Below, one piece after another: positions 36,573-44,346 of a stretch of 64,000 nt of DNA. The DNA lies in NCBI GenBank assembly GCA_964623055.1, contig CAZURK010000019.1, positions 1 to 64,000 on the forward strand, written 5' to 3'. How positions within the stretch are numbered: position 1 is the first letter of the stretch; every line of letters begins with the position of its first letter. Source of the DNA: JADHUC01 sp964623055 (GTDB lineage Bacteria; Planctomycetota; Planctomycetia; Pirellulales; Pirellulaceae). The position numbers were made by a program, and so were the translations under genes. Under the pieces are notes generated by a model. That model was not told the origin of the DNA and ran no database searches. It saw only the letters and a list, made by a program, of their open reading frames with translations.

Positions 36573-37346
36573 ATGAATCGCTTCCCACGTTGGCCAGACG
36601 AGGCCGTGGAGTCGTCCGAGTCCACTTCGCGTGTGGACCGCGCAATACTGCAAGTCTCTCGTCGCGGCAATCTTGACTACACACTCTTTGCTCCCTACCA
36701 CTACACACCGGATTACCCGTACCCGCTCGTGGTGTGGTTGCACGGTCCGGGTGATGACGAGCGGCAGCTTTGCCGTGTCATGCCGCATATCAGTCTGCAG
36801 AACTATGTGGCTGTGGGACCTCGAGGATGCTGCCCACCCGATCCGGGGCACCTCGGCCACCAATGGCTTCAGACCGAGGATGATGTCCGTTCGGCCGAGC
36901 AACGTGTGCTGGAGAGCATCGACATCGCCTGCAGCAAGTACAACGTGGCCGAGGACCGCGTGTTCCTGGCCGGCTACCAGTGCGGTGGCACGATGGCGCT
37001 GCGCATTGGCTTGCGTCGTCCGAGATCATATGCCGGTGCGATTTCCATAGGCGGGGCATTTCCCGAGGGCCTTGCCGCGATTCCCCATCTGCGGTCGGCT
37101 CGCGCGTTGCCTATTCTGATCGCTCAGGGCCAGGAATCGGAGTCTCATCCGGCGGAGAAGATCTGCGACGAATTGCGTCTGTTTCACGCGGCTTCGTTGC
37201 ACGTAACTCTGCGTTTGTACCCGTGTGGCGATGAACTGACCACGAAGATGTTGGACGACGTGCACGTGTGGATTATGGAGCAGATTAACGGCGTCAGCGA
37301 GTCAGCGGCTGACGACGTCTACGTCTTCCCCGCCGAATCGAACTGA
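36573..37346 (+). CDS. Alpha/beta-hydrolase-like protein lacking the catalytic triad (predicted pseudo-esterase)
   Basis: A 257-residue cytoplasmic protein with the carboxylesterase/phospholipase fold: YTPDYPYPLVVWLHGPGDDE (strand plus oxyanion HG), QNYVAVGPRGC, EDRVFLAGYQCGGTMALRIG (nucleophile elbow) and LPILIAQGQESESHP. The elbow should be G-x-S-x-G but reads G-Y-Q-C-G, so Gln136 replaces the Ser. The acid position (normally HGxxD) reads QGQES, and the His position (normally GHE) reads GDE at 219-221. All three triad residues therefore look lost while the fold is intact. It sits directly upstream of the flagellar gene run on the same strand, 167 nt before the next gene. It may act as a binding or regulatory protein. 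No signal peptide. Confidence 0.87.
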   Translation: MNRFPRWPDEAVESSESTSRVDRAILQVSRRGNLDYTLFAPYHYTPDYPYPLVVWLHGPGDDERQLCRVMPHISLQNYVAVGPRGCCPPDPGHLGHQWLQTEDDVRSAEQRVLESIDIACSKYNVAEDRVFLAGYQCGGTMALRIGLRRPRSYAGAISIGGAFPEGLAAIPHLRSARALPILIAQGQESESHPAEKICDELRLFHAASLHVTLRLYPCGDELTTKMLDDVHVWIMEQINGVSESAADDVYVFPAESN

Positions 37347-37405
37347 GGCCCGCCGGGATTCGGCCACTCTTCTCGGCAGCGCAACTCCCGATCTACGAAG
37401 TACTT

Positions 37406-37443
37406 AAACGTGCGTTGACACGTTTGAAGCGTTCGAGTACAAA
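37406..37443 (+). promoter_or_regulatory. Putative promoter with overlapping operator-like palindrome, upstream of the fli run
   Basis: TTGACA at 37415-37420, a 17-nt spacer and TACAAA at 37438-37443 fit a sigma70-type promoter about 70 nt before the ATG at 37514. The palindrome AAACGTG-CGTTGA-CACGTTT (37406-37425) covers the -35 region and could bind a dimeric repressor or activator. Confidence 0.45.
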
Positions 37444-37513
37444 CCCCCGGCTTGTTTCTGTCCCGACGCTTGATTGCGCAACCGTAGACAATCTTGGCCA
37501 AAGCGGGGAAATC

Positions 37514-38026
37514 ATGAGCGGAGTTGTACCGTTTCCACCACACCGGAAGCCAGCAGACAAAAGCTATGACGTCAGCGATGTGATTTACGAGGTCTGCGAA
37601 CTGCTGGAACCACAGAGCCTCGGGGGCGGGGTCGACATAGACGTGGACGCTCCGCCGCACATGGTGGTCGAAGGGGACCGGCAGCGTTTTCGGAAGCTCC
37701 TGGAAAGTCTGCTCTGCGGCGTCCTGGAGACGACGCCCGCCGGCGGCGACGTCGTCGTGACCGCCGATGACGGCGAAGAGTGCGTCGAAGTTGAAGTGGT
37801 GCACAGCGGTACAGGTTTCTTCGAGAAACTTGATTCTCAGGCAACGGCTGCGAGTGCGGCTGACCACAACCGCGAATCGGATGACGGACCGTCCAAGTTG
37901 GACAGCATTGTCGACGCAAGCGGTGGCATGGTTCGCGCCAGCCAGCGGCCCGAGGGTGGAACCACTTACACGATCACGATCCCACGTTCGTCGGACGAGG
38001 ATAGCGGCTCGCGCAAAGCCGCCTAG
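37514..38026 (+). CDS. Degenerate stand-alone histidine-kinase ATPase-like (GHKL) domain protein
   Basis: The ATG at 37514 has GGGGAAATC upstream; a longer frame to 37415 lacks one. The 170-residue protein matches the layout of HATPase_c: DRQRFRKLLESLLCGVLETT (N-box region), PAGGDVVVTADDGEECVEV, HSGTGF (G1 box, canonical D-x-G-x-G has His97), and a G2-like LDSIVDASGGMVRAS followed by GGTTYTITIP, the typical end of the fold. The N-box Asn and G1 Asp appear absent, so ATP binding is doubtful. There is no DHp or receiver domain. It starts the run that continues with fliF 12 nt later, so a regulatory or assembly role in flagellar expression is inferred. Name and partner unknown. Confidence 0.8.
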   Translation: MSGVVPFPPHRKPADKSYDVSDVIYEVCELLEPQSLGGGVDIDVDAPPHMVVEGDRQRFRKLLESLLCGVLETTPAGGDVVVTADDGEECVEVEVVHSGTGFFEKLDSQATAASAADHNRESDDGPSKLDSIVDASGGMVRASQRPEGGTTYTITIPRSSDEDSGSRKAA

Positions 38027-38038
38027 GGAGTTCCATGG

Positions 38039-39427
38039 ATGGAATTCTTCAGCAGGGTGCATGAACAAACCGCCGAACGTTTCCGTTCGCTTGCGCCGAA
38101 TACTCGTCTTGCTAGCATCGCAGCCATTCTCCTTATCCTGGCTGGCGTTTTGTTTCTCGTTCCGTGGCAATCCGACGACGTCTACGAACCGCTGTTCGAT
38201 AGCCGGACCTTTCCTATGGGCGAGATCGCCAGAATGACCGCGGCTTTCAAAGACGCGAGCTTGAATGATGCGCGAATCGCCGACAGACAGATCCTGGTTC
38301 CCCGAGCCGAGAAGATGGCGTACCTCGTGGCGTTGAACGAGGCAGACGCCCTGCCGGCGGATATTGATGATTCGGTCAAGGACGCAATCGCCGAAAACAG
38401 CATTTTTGAACCTCGCTATCAAAGCGATAAGAGGTACGAGCAGGCCGAGCTGACGAAACTGGAGCGGATGGTAGCCGCCTTGGACGGTATTGAGAGTGCG
38501 TTCGTGCGGTATGACGAGGAGAAACGCGGCGGATTTCCTCGAACGACAGAAGCGAGCGCCATGGTGGCGGTTCAGGCGGTCGATGACCGTCAGTTGGAGT
38601 ATGAGCAGATCGAAACCATTCGCGATATCGTCGCAGGCCACTTCGTTGGATTGGAGCGCGAAGACGTCGACGTTGTCGATTTGAACGCTTCTGAAGCGTA
38701 TCCAGGCAACCGTTCCACCACCAGCGGATATGAGCTTACTGCCACAAAGCGGATGCTCGAGCGAGAATTCCGGGCCAAAATCGAGGAGCGACTCTCGATA
38801 TACCCGGGGGTGAAAGTAGGTGTCAACGTCCATCTGGCGGCTCCGGGTAGCCCAGCCGCGTCGTTTACCACGATGCTTGTGACGGCCTCGATAGATCTCC
38901 CGAAGAGCTACTTCAAGACGATCTGCCTTAGACGCCACCCGACGTCCGACGGTTCACGGCCCGACTCGACGGCCCTGGCGAACATCGAGCAGGAAATCAA
39001 ACAGAATGTGGAACACGCCGTGTTGGCCCTCCTGCCGCCCCCGGCACCAGGGTTGAATCAGGGAGCCCAAGTGTTTGTCACCTCCTATGAGGACACCCTG
39101 ACGGAGTCTCCCGATTCGCCCCCTCCCGGTACGACGCAGCTCTCACGAATCACCCACTGGCAACTTGCGGCCTTCGTCTTGGCCATCTTGTTCGGACTCT
39201 CAATCTACTTCGGCCAAAGACGGATATTGCGGCGTGCACGTGGCGAAAACGCCACAGTAGATTCTCCCACTACCGTTCCGGTCCCAACGCAGCGGGAACC
39301 CGACGAGGGGGATCGTGGAGATGCGGATCCGAATCAGCGTCACGAACTAAGCAGGTTGATCGATCAGGATCCGGGCGCGGCTGCCGAGGTGATAACGGAA
39401 TGGCTCAGAAGGAAGGACGCAGCCTAG
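38039..39427 (+). CDS. fliF: Flagellar MS-ring protein FliF
   Basis: A 462-residue FliF, shorter than the usual ~550. The start ATG at 38039 has GGGAG 9 nt upstream. TM1 is residues ~25-45 (IAAILLILAGVLFLVPW). RBM1/RBM2 are seen in ELTKLERMVAALDGIESAFV and ETIRDIVAGHFVGLEREDVD with DVVDLNASEA. RBM3 follows (FRAKIEERLSIYPGVKVGV, ASIDLPKSYFKTI); the interval to TM2 is short, so the beta-collar insertion seems reduced. TM2 is ~372-390 (LAAFVLAILFGLSIYFGQRR). The cytoplasmic tail ends EVITEWLRRKDAA, the expected FliG-binding end. The stop codon TAG is part of a 136-bp inverted-repeat element, so the tail may have been trimmed or extended by it. Confidence 0.95.
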   Translation: MEFFSRVHEQTAERFRSLAPNTRLASIAAILLILAGVLFLVPWQSDDVYEPLFDSRTFPMGEIARMTAAFKDASLNDARIADRQILVPRAEKMAYLVALNEADALPADIDDSVKDAIAENSIFEPRYQSDKRYEQAELTKLERMVAALDGIESAFVRYDEEKRGGFPRTTEASAMVAVQAVDDRQLEYEQIETIRDIVAGHFVGLEREDVDVVDLNASEAYPGNRSTTSGYELTATKRMLEREFRAKIEERLSIYPGVKVGVNVHLAAPGSPAASFTTMLVTASIDLPKSYFKTICLRRHPTSDGSRPDSTALANIEQEIKQNVEHAVLALLPPPAPGLNQGAQVFVTSYEDTLTESPDSPPPGTTQLSRITHWQLAAFVLAILFGLSIYFGQRRILRRARGENATVDSPTTVPVPTQREPDEGDRGDADPNQRHELSRLIDQDPGAAAEVITEWLRRKDAA

Positions 39428-39559
39428 TGCTTTGTCAGCGCTTAGAGTTAGGGTGGCCGGGGTTGGAGGGCGTAGCCCGAAACCCCGGGGCTTCCTTCGC
39501 TAACGCTCAGTCCAGCCCCGGCCACCCAACCCTAACTTTCTGCATTGACAAAGCACTAG
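39424..39559. repeat. 136-bp inverted-repeat element between fliF and fliG
   Basis: Outer arms CTAGTGCTTTGTCA (39424-39437) and TGACAAAGCACTAG (39546-39559) are perfect; inner arms with GTTAGGGTGGCCGGGG and its complement (AGCCCCGGCCACCCAACCCT) follow with small bulges. CTAG is the terminal motif of the repeat on both sides, and the left copy contains the fliF stop. Confidence 0.9.
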
Positions 39560-39581
39560 TAGTAGGCGGAGCAACGGTGCG

Positions 39582-40799
39582 ATGAACGAGCGGGACGACT
39601 CCTTACGCAAAGCGGCCATCTTGATCGACAGTCTTGACACTCAGGCTGCCGAGCACTTGCTGGGGCAAATGACGCCTGAGGAAGCCGCCGTGGTTCGCAC
39701 CGCCATGGATCAACTTGGCCCGATCGGCGCGGGCGAACGTGAACGAATCATCAGCGAATTCATGCACACCGGCTTCTCCTCCGTCACTTCGCCATCGGAC
39801 GGTGTCGAGATGGGCCATTCGTTGGCCGAGAAGATCGCTTCGTTCCAAGATCCTCCCCCGCCCATTGATAGCCCGGCCGCGGAATCGTCGCGGTTTGTCT
39901 TCTTGAACGACGCGCCGACTGATAGCGTGGCCGAATTCCTTGCCCAGGAGCATCCGCAGACCGTAAGCATCGTACTGGCCCACCTTCCCGCCAGGCGTGC
40001 AGCGGAAGTGCTGAGGCGCTTTTCGGCGGACCGGCAAACCGAGGTGCTCGGGCGGTTGGCTCGGCTGGACGAAACCGATCCGAGCGTCGTGGGCGAGGTT
40101 GAACGCGAACTGGAGAGACTAGTCGGCTTCCAGAACGATGCGATCGAGGATCGTCCGGCGGGCTTGGTCGCAGTCGAAGCGATCCTGAATGCAGTTGGCG
40201 GAAACGATCGCCAGACGCTTCTGGCACAGTTGGGGAAGCACGATCAGCAAATCGTTCTGCAGTTGGGATATCCTCCGCAGCCTGGCGGGCGTTCTACGAC
40301 GACGAAGATCGCCGTAAGGCGCCGGAGCGATCGAGTTCGGAAGGTCGGCGGCACTGAAGGCACGCCGTCGGCCAACACCACTGATGACACGACGAACGAG
40401 CCGCCCCCGGCCGACAAACATCGCGCCTCGAATGCGGCCGATACAACAGACAACTCGGCCGCGGACGGTGACTGGGCCGCCGATGTACCGTCCCCGATCG
40501 ACTTTAACGACCTGATTGCACTGGACGATGTGGCCTTGGCCAAAGTGTTCCGAGCCGCAGACCCGCAGGTGACGCTGTTGGCCTTGACCGGTGCCAGCCG
40601 GCAATTGGTCGATCGCATTCTTGGACGTCTGCCCATACGGGAAGCGAAGACGCTCCGACGCCAAATGGAACAACTGGGGCCCACGCGGCTGAGCGACATG
40701 GAACGCGCACAACGCCAGTTGGCGGAACTCGCACGCCAAATGGCCGATCAGGGAGAGATCATCATTCCAAGAACAGGGCGGTTCACGATGGCAGTATAG
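39582..40799 (+). CDS. fliG: Flagellar motor switch protein FliG with a long internal linker
   Basis: A 405-residue FliG (usual 330-350). The N-terminal domain is DSLRKAAILIDSLDTQAAEH; the middle domain carries the EHPQ motif (AQEHPQTVSIVLAHLPARRA); the C-terminal domain is FNDLIALDDVALAKVFRAAD to RQLAELARQMADQGEI, with RQLVDRILGRLPIREAKTLR and GPTRLSDMERAQ. Residues ~228-304 form a low-complexity, Thr/Asp/Pro/Ala-rich linker (TDDTTNEPPPADKHRASNAA-like) between middle and C-terminal domains, where normal FliG has a short helix. It receives torque in the rotor and binds FliF. The start codon is 23 nt after the inverted-repeat element; ribosome-binding site is weak. Confidence 0.94.
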   Translation: MNERDDSLRKAAILIDSLDTQAAEHLLGQMTPEEAAVVRTAMDQLGPIGAGERERIISEFMHTGFSSVTSPSDGVEMGHSLAEKIASFQDPPPPIDSPAAESSRFVFLNDAPTDSVAEFLAQEHPQTVSIVLAHLPARRAAEVLRRFSADRQTEVLGRLARLDETDPSVVGEVERELERLVGFQNDAIEDRPAGLVAVEAILNAVGGNDRQTLLAQLGKHDQQIVLQLGYPPQPGGRSTTTKIAVRRRSDRVRKVGGTEGTPSANTTDDTTNEPPPADKHRASNAADTTDNSAADGDWAADVPSPIDFNDLIALDDVALAKVFRAADPQVTLLALTGASRQLVDRILGRLPIREAKTLRRQMEQLGPTRLSDMERAQRQLAELARQMADQGEIIIPRTGRFTMAV

Positions 40800-40852
40800 C
40801 GATCGCATACACGTCCGTTGGGAGTAACTCCAATACATCACGGCTGTGAAGG

Positions 40853-41515
40853 ATGGTCAGGATAATCAAAGCGATCGCAGCGGGGGCCGAGTGCCCCAAG
40901 CCGCCTGGCGAAACGGCCGGCTTCATCGATGCAAGCGTCGAAGTCCGATCGCAATTGGACAACGCCCGAAACGAAGCCTCGCGCATCCTCAAAGAGGCAC
41001 ACGAGCAGGCGGACGGTATCCGCCGGGAAGCTCAGCGGGAAGGCGTTTGCCAAGCGACGGGGGCGATCCAACAACAGGTCCGCCTGGAGGTCGATCGGCG
41101 ATTGGAGACTGCACTGCCCGCCTTGGGCGAAGCTGTCAGGTCCATCGACTGCGAGAAGGCGAGGCATCTGAAGCAGTGCGAAAGCCACGTCGTTCGACTG
41201 GCCACCGCGATCGCCGAACGACTGGTGCGGCGCGAGTTGGACCGGTCGCCGGAAATTACGCTGGATCTCATCCGCGAAGCGCTGGATCTGGCGGCTGGAA
41301 GCGAACGTATCAAGTTGCACCTGCATCCGGCCGATTATGAAACGTTGGGCGAACAGGCCGGCCAGTTGACAGCAAGGCTCAGCGAGACAACGGCAACCGA
41401 TATCGTCGCCGATTCCGCAGTCAGCCCTGGCGGATGCCTTGTCGAAACCGAATTCGGGAACATTGACCAACAGTTCGAGACGCAACTCGCTCGGATCGAA
41501 GAGGAACTGACCTGA
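40853..41515 (+). CDS. fliH: Flagellar export ATPase regulator FliH
   Basis: A 220-residue FliH/HrpE-type protein. MVRIIKAI is a typical FliH N-terminus. A long amphipathic coiled coil with Ala/Glu/Arg heptads follows (NEASRILKEAHEQADGIRRE, GAIQQQVRLEVDRRLETALP). The C-terminal domain includes ATAIAERLVRRELDRSP and the V-type-ATPase-E-like ADYETLGEQAGQLTARL, ending PGGCLVETEFGNIDQQFETQ. It holds FliI at the export gate and inhibits it until docking. It is 53 nt after fliG and 15 nt before fliI, consistent with an operon. The ribosome-binding site is weak. Confidence 0.92.
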   Translation: MVRIIKAIAAGAECPKPPGETAGFIDASVEVRSQLDNARNEASRILKEAHEQADGIRREAQREGVCQATGAIQQQVRLEVDRRLETALPALGEAVRSIDCEKARHLKQCESHVVRLATAIAERLVRRELDRSPEITLDLIREALDLAAGSERIKLHLHPADYETLGEQAGQLTARLSETTATDIVADSAVSPGGCLVETEFGNIDQQFETQLARIEEELT

Positions 41516-41530
41516 CGCGTTGAACCCATC

Positions 41531-42841
41531 ATGAGCATGCAATATTTGACATCCCAGATTAACGCCATCATGCCGACCGCCGTGACCGGAAGCGTTGTCC
41601 GCACGGAGGGCGCCGCAACGGCTGTGGCCGGTTTTCCAGCGCCCGTTGGGGCACTAGTGGAAATCGAACGTCAATCGGGCGATCCGGTGGCCGGCGAAGT
41701 AATTGGCTTTCGGGAAGAACTTACACTGGTCAGCCCGCTGGGCGACATGACGGGTGTCCGATACGGCAGCCGAGTGCGTCTGGCACGCACAGCCCGCTTC
41801 ATACGAGTTGGGGGCGGGCTGTTGGGCCGCGTGATTAATGGACACGGCCAGGTGATCGACGGTCAGCCCGAGCCGTCGCTACGAGATCGGACCATCGTGA
41901 ATCGTTGCGCCCCGCCCGCGTACGAACGTCCCAACATCGACACGCCGCTATCCACCGGCATTCGCGCTATCGACGGTTTGCTGCCCTGCGGACGTGGACA
42001 ACGATTGGGCGTCTTCTCCGGCGCCGGCGTGGGCAAGAGCGTACTATTGGGCATGTTGGCGCGTCACAGCGAGGCGGACGTCAACGTGATTGCCCTGATC
42101 GGCGAGCGAGGCCGTGAAGTCAAGGATTTCGTGGATAACACCCTTGGTCCGGAAGGGTTGAAGAAGACCGTGATAATCGTTGCCACAAGCGACGAACCGG
42201 CATTGGTTCGCGTCGAGGCCGCAATGACTGCCACGGCGGTGGCCGAGTATTTCCGCGACCAAGGCAAACATGTGCTGCTGGCGATGGACTCGCTGACGCG
42301 TTTCGCCATGGCTGGCCGCGAGATCGGTCTGGCTGCCGGTGAAACGCCGGCCACTCGCGGGTATCCCCCGTCGGTATTCGCATCCTTGCCAAGACTGTTG
42401 GAGCGAGCAGGCTGCGACCAGCACGGCTCGATCACAGGCTTCTACGCAGTGTTGGTCGAAGGCGACGACATCAACGAGCCCATCAGTGATGCCGCGCGAA
42501 GCCTGCTGGACGGCCACATCGTGCTGTCGCGCAAACTAGCTTCTGCGGGGGACTATCCGGCAATTGACGTTGTGGACAGCATAAGCCGCTTGGCGCAGGA
42601 CATCGCTGCCGACGACCAACTGGCCGCTATCACCAAGATCCGCGAGCTGCTAGCTACGCACCGCCACCACGAAGACATGATTTCCATTGGTGCCTATCAG
42701 TCGGGCACCAACCCGTCCGTCGACGCGGCGATAGCCATGCGAGACAAGATTCGCCAATACGTTTGTCAGGGCGTGGACGAATACTGTTCGTCGGCATCGG
42801 CCAGAGAAACATTGCTCGAGTTGGTGCGACGCATCCCGTGA
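41531..42841 (+). CDS. fliI: Flagellum-specific export ATPase FliI
   Basis: A 436-residue AAA-type ATPase of the F1-beta superfamily. The Walker A loop is FSGAGVGKSVLLG at ~162-174, the Walker B region VLLAMDSLTRFAMAGREIGL, with the catalytic Glu in IGERGREVKDF. The N-terminal barrel begins LTSQINAIMPTAVTGSVVRT, and LRDRTIVNRCAPPAYERPNI precedes the core. The C-terminal AQDIAADDQLAAITKIRELL resembles the export-specific end. It powers unfolding and entry of flagellar substrates with FliH and FliJ. Its length is normal, and all nucleotide-binding motifs look intact. Confidence 0.96.
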   Translation: MSMQYLTSQINAIMPTAVTGSVVRTEGAATAVAGFPAPVGALVEIERQSGDPVAGEVIGFREELTLVSPLGDMTGVRYGSRVRLARTARFIRVGGGLLGRVINGHGQVIDGQPEPSLRDRTIVNRCAPPAYERPNIDTPLSTGIRAIDGLLPCGRGQRLGVFSGAGVGKSVLLGMLARHSEADVNVIALIGERGREVKDFVDNTLGPEGLKKTVIIVATSDEPALVRVEAAMTATAVAEYFRDQGKHVLLAMDSLTRFAMAGREIGLAAGETPATRGYPPSVFASLPRLLERAGCDQHGSITGFYAVLVEGDDINEPISDAARSLLDGHIVLSRKLASAGDYPAIDVVDSISRLAQDIAADDQLAAITKIRELLATHRHHEDMISIGAYQSGTNPSVDAAIAMRDKIRQYVCQGVDEYCSSASARETLLELVRRIP

Positions 42842-42866
42842 AGGACGGACCAGACGGCAACTTTGC

Positions 42867-43343
42867 ATGTCGGAATTCCAGTTTTCTCTTCAATCTGTGC
42901 TGAAAGTGCGCCTTGCCGAGCGCGACGGGCGACGAACCGAATTGGCCGACGCCCAGCGATCGCTACTCGCCCTGCAGACGGAAATCGGTCGTCTCGAGCG
43001 AGACCTCCAGCACCTTCGCGCCCGAATGCGCCGTTCTCTCTTGCCTGGTAGTGTGGACGTTGCACATTTGCAGAGCTGCAACGCTTGCGAGCTGACGCTG
43101 AGACGCGAAATTGACCTCCTTGACCAGCAGCGGCGCGACGCGGAAAAAGAGGCGGAGCAATGTCACGCGGCGCTGATTCAGGCGGACCAGCAGGTTCGCA
43201 TGCTGGAAAAGCTCAGCGACAAACAGCGTGAAGAGCACAGCCGCGACGAAAAGAAGCGAGAAAGGCGCCATTTTGATGAACTCGGCTGCCAATCATTCTC
43301 GAAAGTTGGCCTTGCCCAAACTGGCGATTTCGGCGACAAGTAG
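42867..43343 (+). CDS. fliJ: Flagellar export chaperone FliJ
   Basis: A 158-residue coiled coil: EFQFSLQSVLKVRLAERDGR is the typical FliJ start, followed by two long helices (ALQTEIGRLERDLQHLRARM; DLLDQQRRDAEKEAEQCHAA). FliJ links FliI to the FlhA ring in other bacteria. It follows fliI by 25 nt. The C-terminal ~25 residues (SFSKVGLAQTGDFGDK) are not helical. No fliK follows; the next gene is fliN. Confidence 0.88.
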   Translation: MSEFQFSLQSVLKVRLAERDGRRTELADAQRSLLALQTEIGRLERDLQHLRARMRRSLLPGSVDVAHLQSCNACELTLRREIDLLDQQRRDAEKEAEQCHAALIQADQQVRMLEKLSDKQREEHSRDEKKRERRHFDELGCQSFSKVGLAQTGDFGDK

Positions 43344-43382
43344 CGCCTCTTCTCAGCGACTCACTTCCGGGAGCGAGTGCCG

Positions 43383-43712
43383 ATGTCCGGCGCAGCCGAA
43401 TCCTTGGTCCATGAGGACCTCTCGCAAGCATTGCTAGCAGCCACGCCGCTGGAATTGGAGGATTTCGCCGGAGCCCCGGTCGAGGCAGCGGCAACCGCCA
43501 ACGCCGATCAGGAAGTGCGAATTGAACTGGGCGGCACGTTGCTCGATGCAGACAAGGCGGCAGAGCTGGCTGGCGACTCGGTTGTGCAACTGGATGAACT
43601 CGCCCACGATCCGGTGAGCATCTACGCCGACGGAAGTCTGGTCGCGCGAGGGGAGATTCTGGTGCTGGACGGTCGTTTGTGCGTACGCATCATCGAATTA
43701 GCCGAAACCTAG
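43383..43712 (+). CDS. fliN: Flagellar motor switch protein FliN
   Basis: A ~110-residue protein with a single SpoA/FliN domain: QEVRIELGGTLLDADKAAEL, GDSVVQLDELAHDPVSIYAD, and SLVARGEILVLDGRLCVRII, the characteristic end. The N-terminal ~45 residues are acidic and Ala-rich and may bind FliH. The ATG at 43383 has GGGAG 10 nt upstream; GTG 43377 is an alternative. The usual preceding fliK, fliL and fliM are absent from this cluster, so fliM must be elsewhere or missing. Confidence 0.93.
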   Translation: MSGAAESLVHEDLSQALLAATPLELEDFAGAPVEAAATANADQEVRIELGGTLLDADKAAELAGDSVVQLDELAHDPVSIYADGSLVARGEILVLDGRLCVRIIELAET

Positions 43713-43733
43713 ACTTCAAAGGAAAGCGCACGG

Positions 43734-44339
43734 ATGCCGCCTTTGAGACGCTGCCTTTTCGTTACGATTCTTCTGGCAAGTAACGCTGCCGGCGCTGATG
43801 CGCAACCGGTAGCTGACGGTGTCAGCCCACCTAGGCTGCCGATTCAAATCGTTCAAAGTGCCGAACCGATGCAGGACGCTCGCGGTTCGTCAGACGCCGA
43901 TGCACCGCTGCCATTGGAGCCACGCTCGCGACCGCGGTCGGACGAGCGAAGCAGCCGCTTGCCCAAATCACCCGCTGGTGCGGCAACGACGGTGATAGCC
44001 AGCTTGGCCGTCGTCCTGGGCTTGTTCGCAGTAATCGTATGGGTGGCACGCCGCGTCGGTCCCAAAGGGAGTACAACGCTGCCGGGCGAAGTTGTTGAAA
44101 CGCTTGGGCGAGCGCCCTTGAGCGGGCGACAGGAAATGCATCTCGTGCGAGTGGGAAACAAACTCCTGTTGCTTTCCGTAACGCCCACCGGTGCCGAAAC
44201 GCTGACCGAAATCACCGACCCAGTCGAAATTGACCGTTTGGCGGGAATCTGCCAACAAAGACAATCGGGCAGCATCACCGCATCGTTCCGAGAAGTCTTC
44301 TCTCAGGTAAGCCACCACTCATCCACGAACGACCGTTGA
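43734..44339 (+). CDS. fliO: Flagellar biosynthesis protein FliO
   Basis: A 201-residue membrane protein with a signal-like N-terminus (PLRRCLFVTILLASNAAGAD), a Pro/Ser/Arg-rich periplasmic linker, one TM (TTVIASLAVVLGLFAVIVWV at ~85-105) and the FliO cytoplasmic part (VVETLGRAPLSGRQEMHLVR, VGNKLLLLSVTPTGAETLTE). FliO helps FliP rings to assemble. It sits 21 nt after fliN and 7 nt before fliP, with AAAGGAAAG upstream of its start. Confidence 0.88.
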   Translation: MPPLRRCLFVTILLASNAAGADAQPVADGVSPPRLPIQIVQSAEPMQDARGSSDADAPLPLEPRSRPRSDERSSRLPKSPAGAATTVIASLAVVLGLFAVIVWVARRVGPKGSTTLPGEVVETLGRAPLSGRQEMHLVRVGNKLLLLSVTPTGAETLTEITDPVEIDRLAGICQQRQSGSITASFREVFSQVSHHSSTNDR

Positions 44340-44346
44340 AGAGGCG

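Noticed and set aside
37319..38938. 539-codon minus-strand frame
   Set aside because: Antisense to the HATPase-like gene and fliF.
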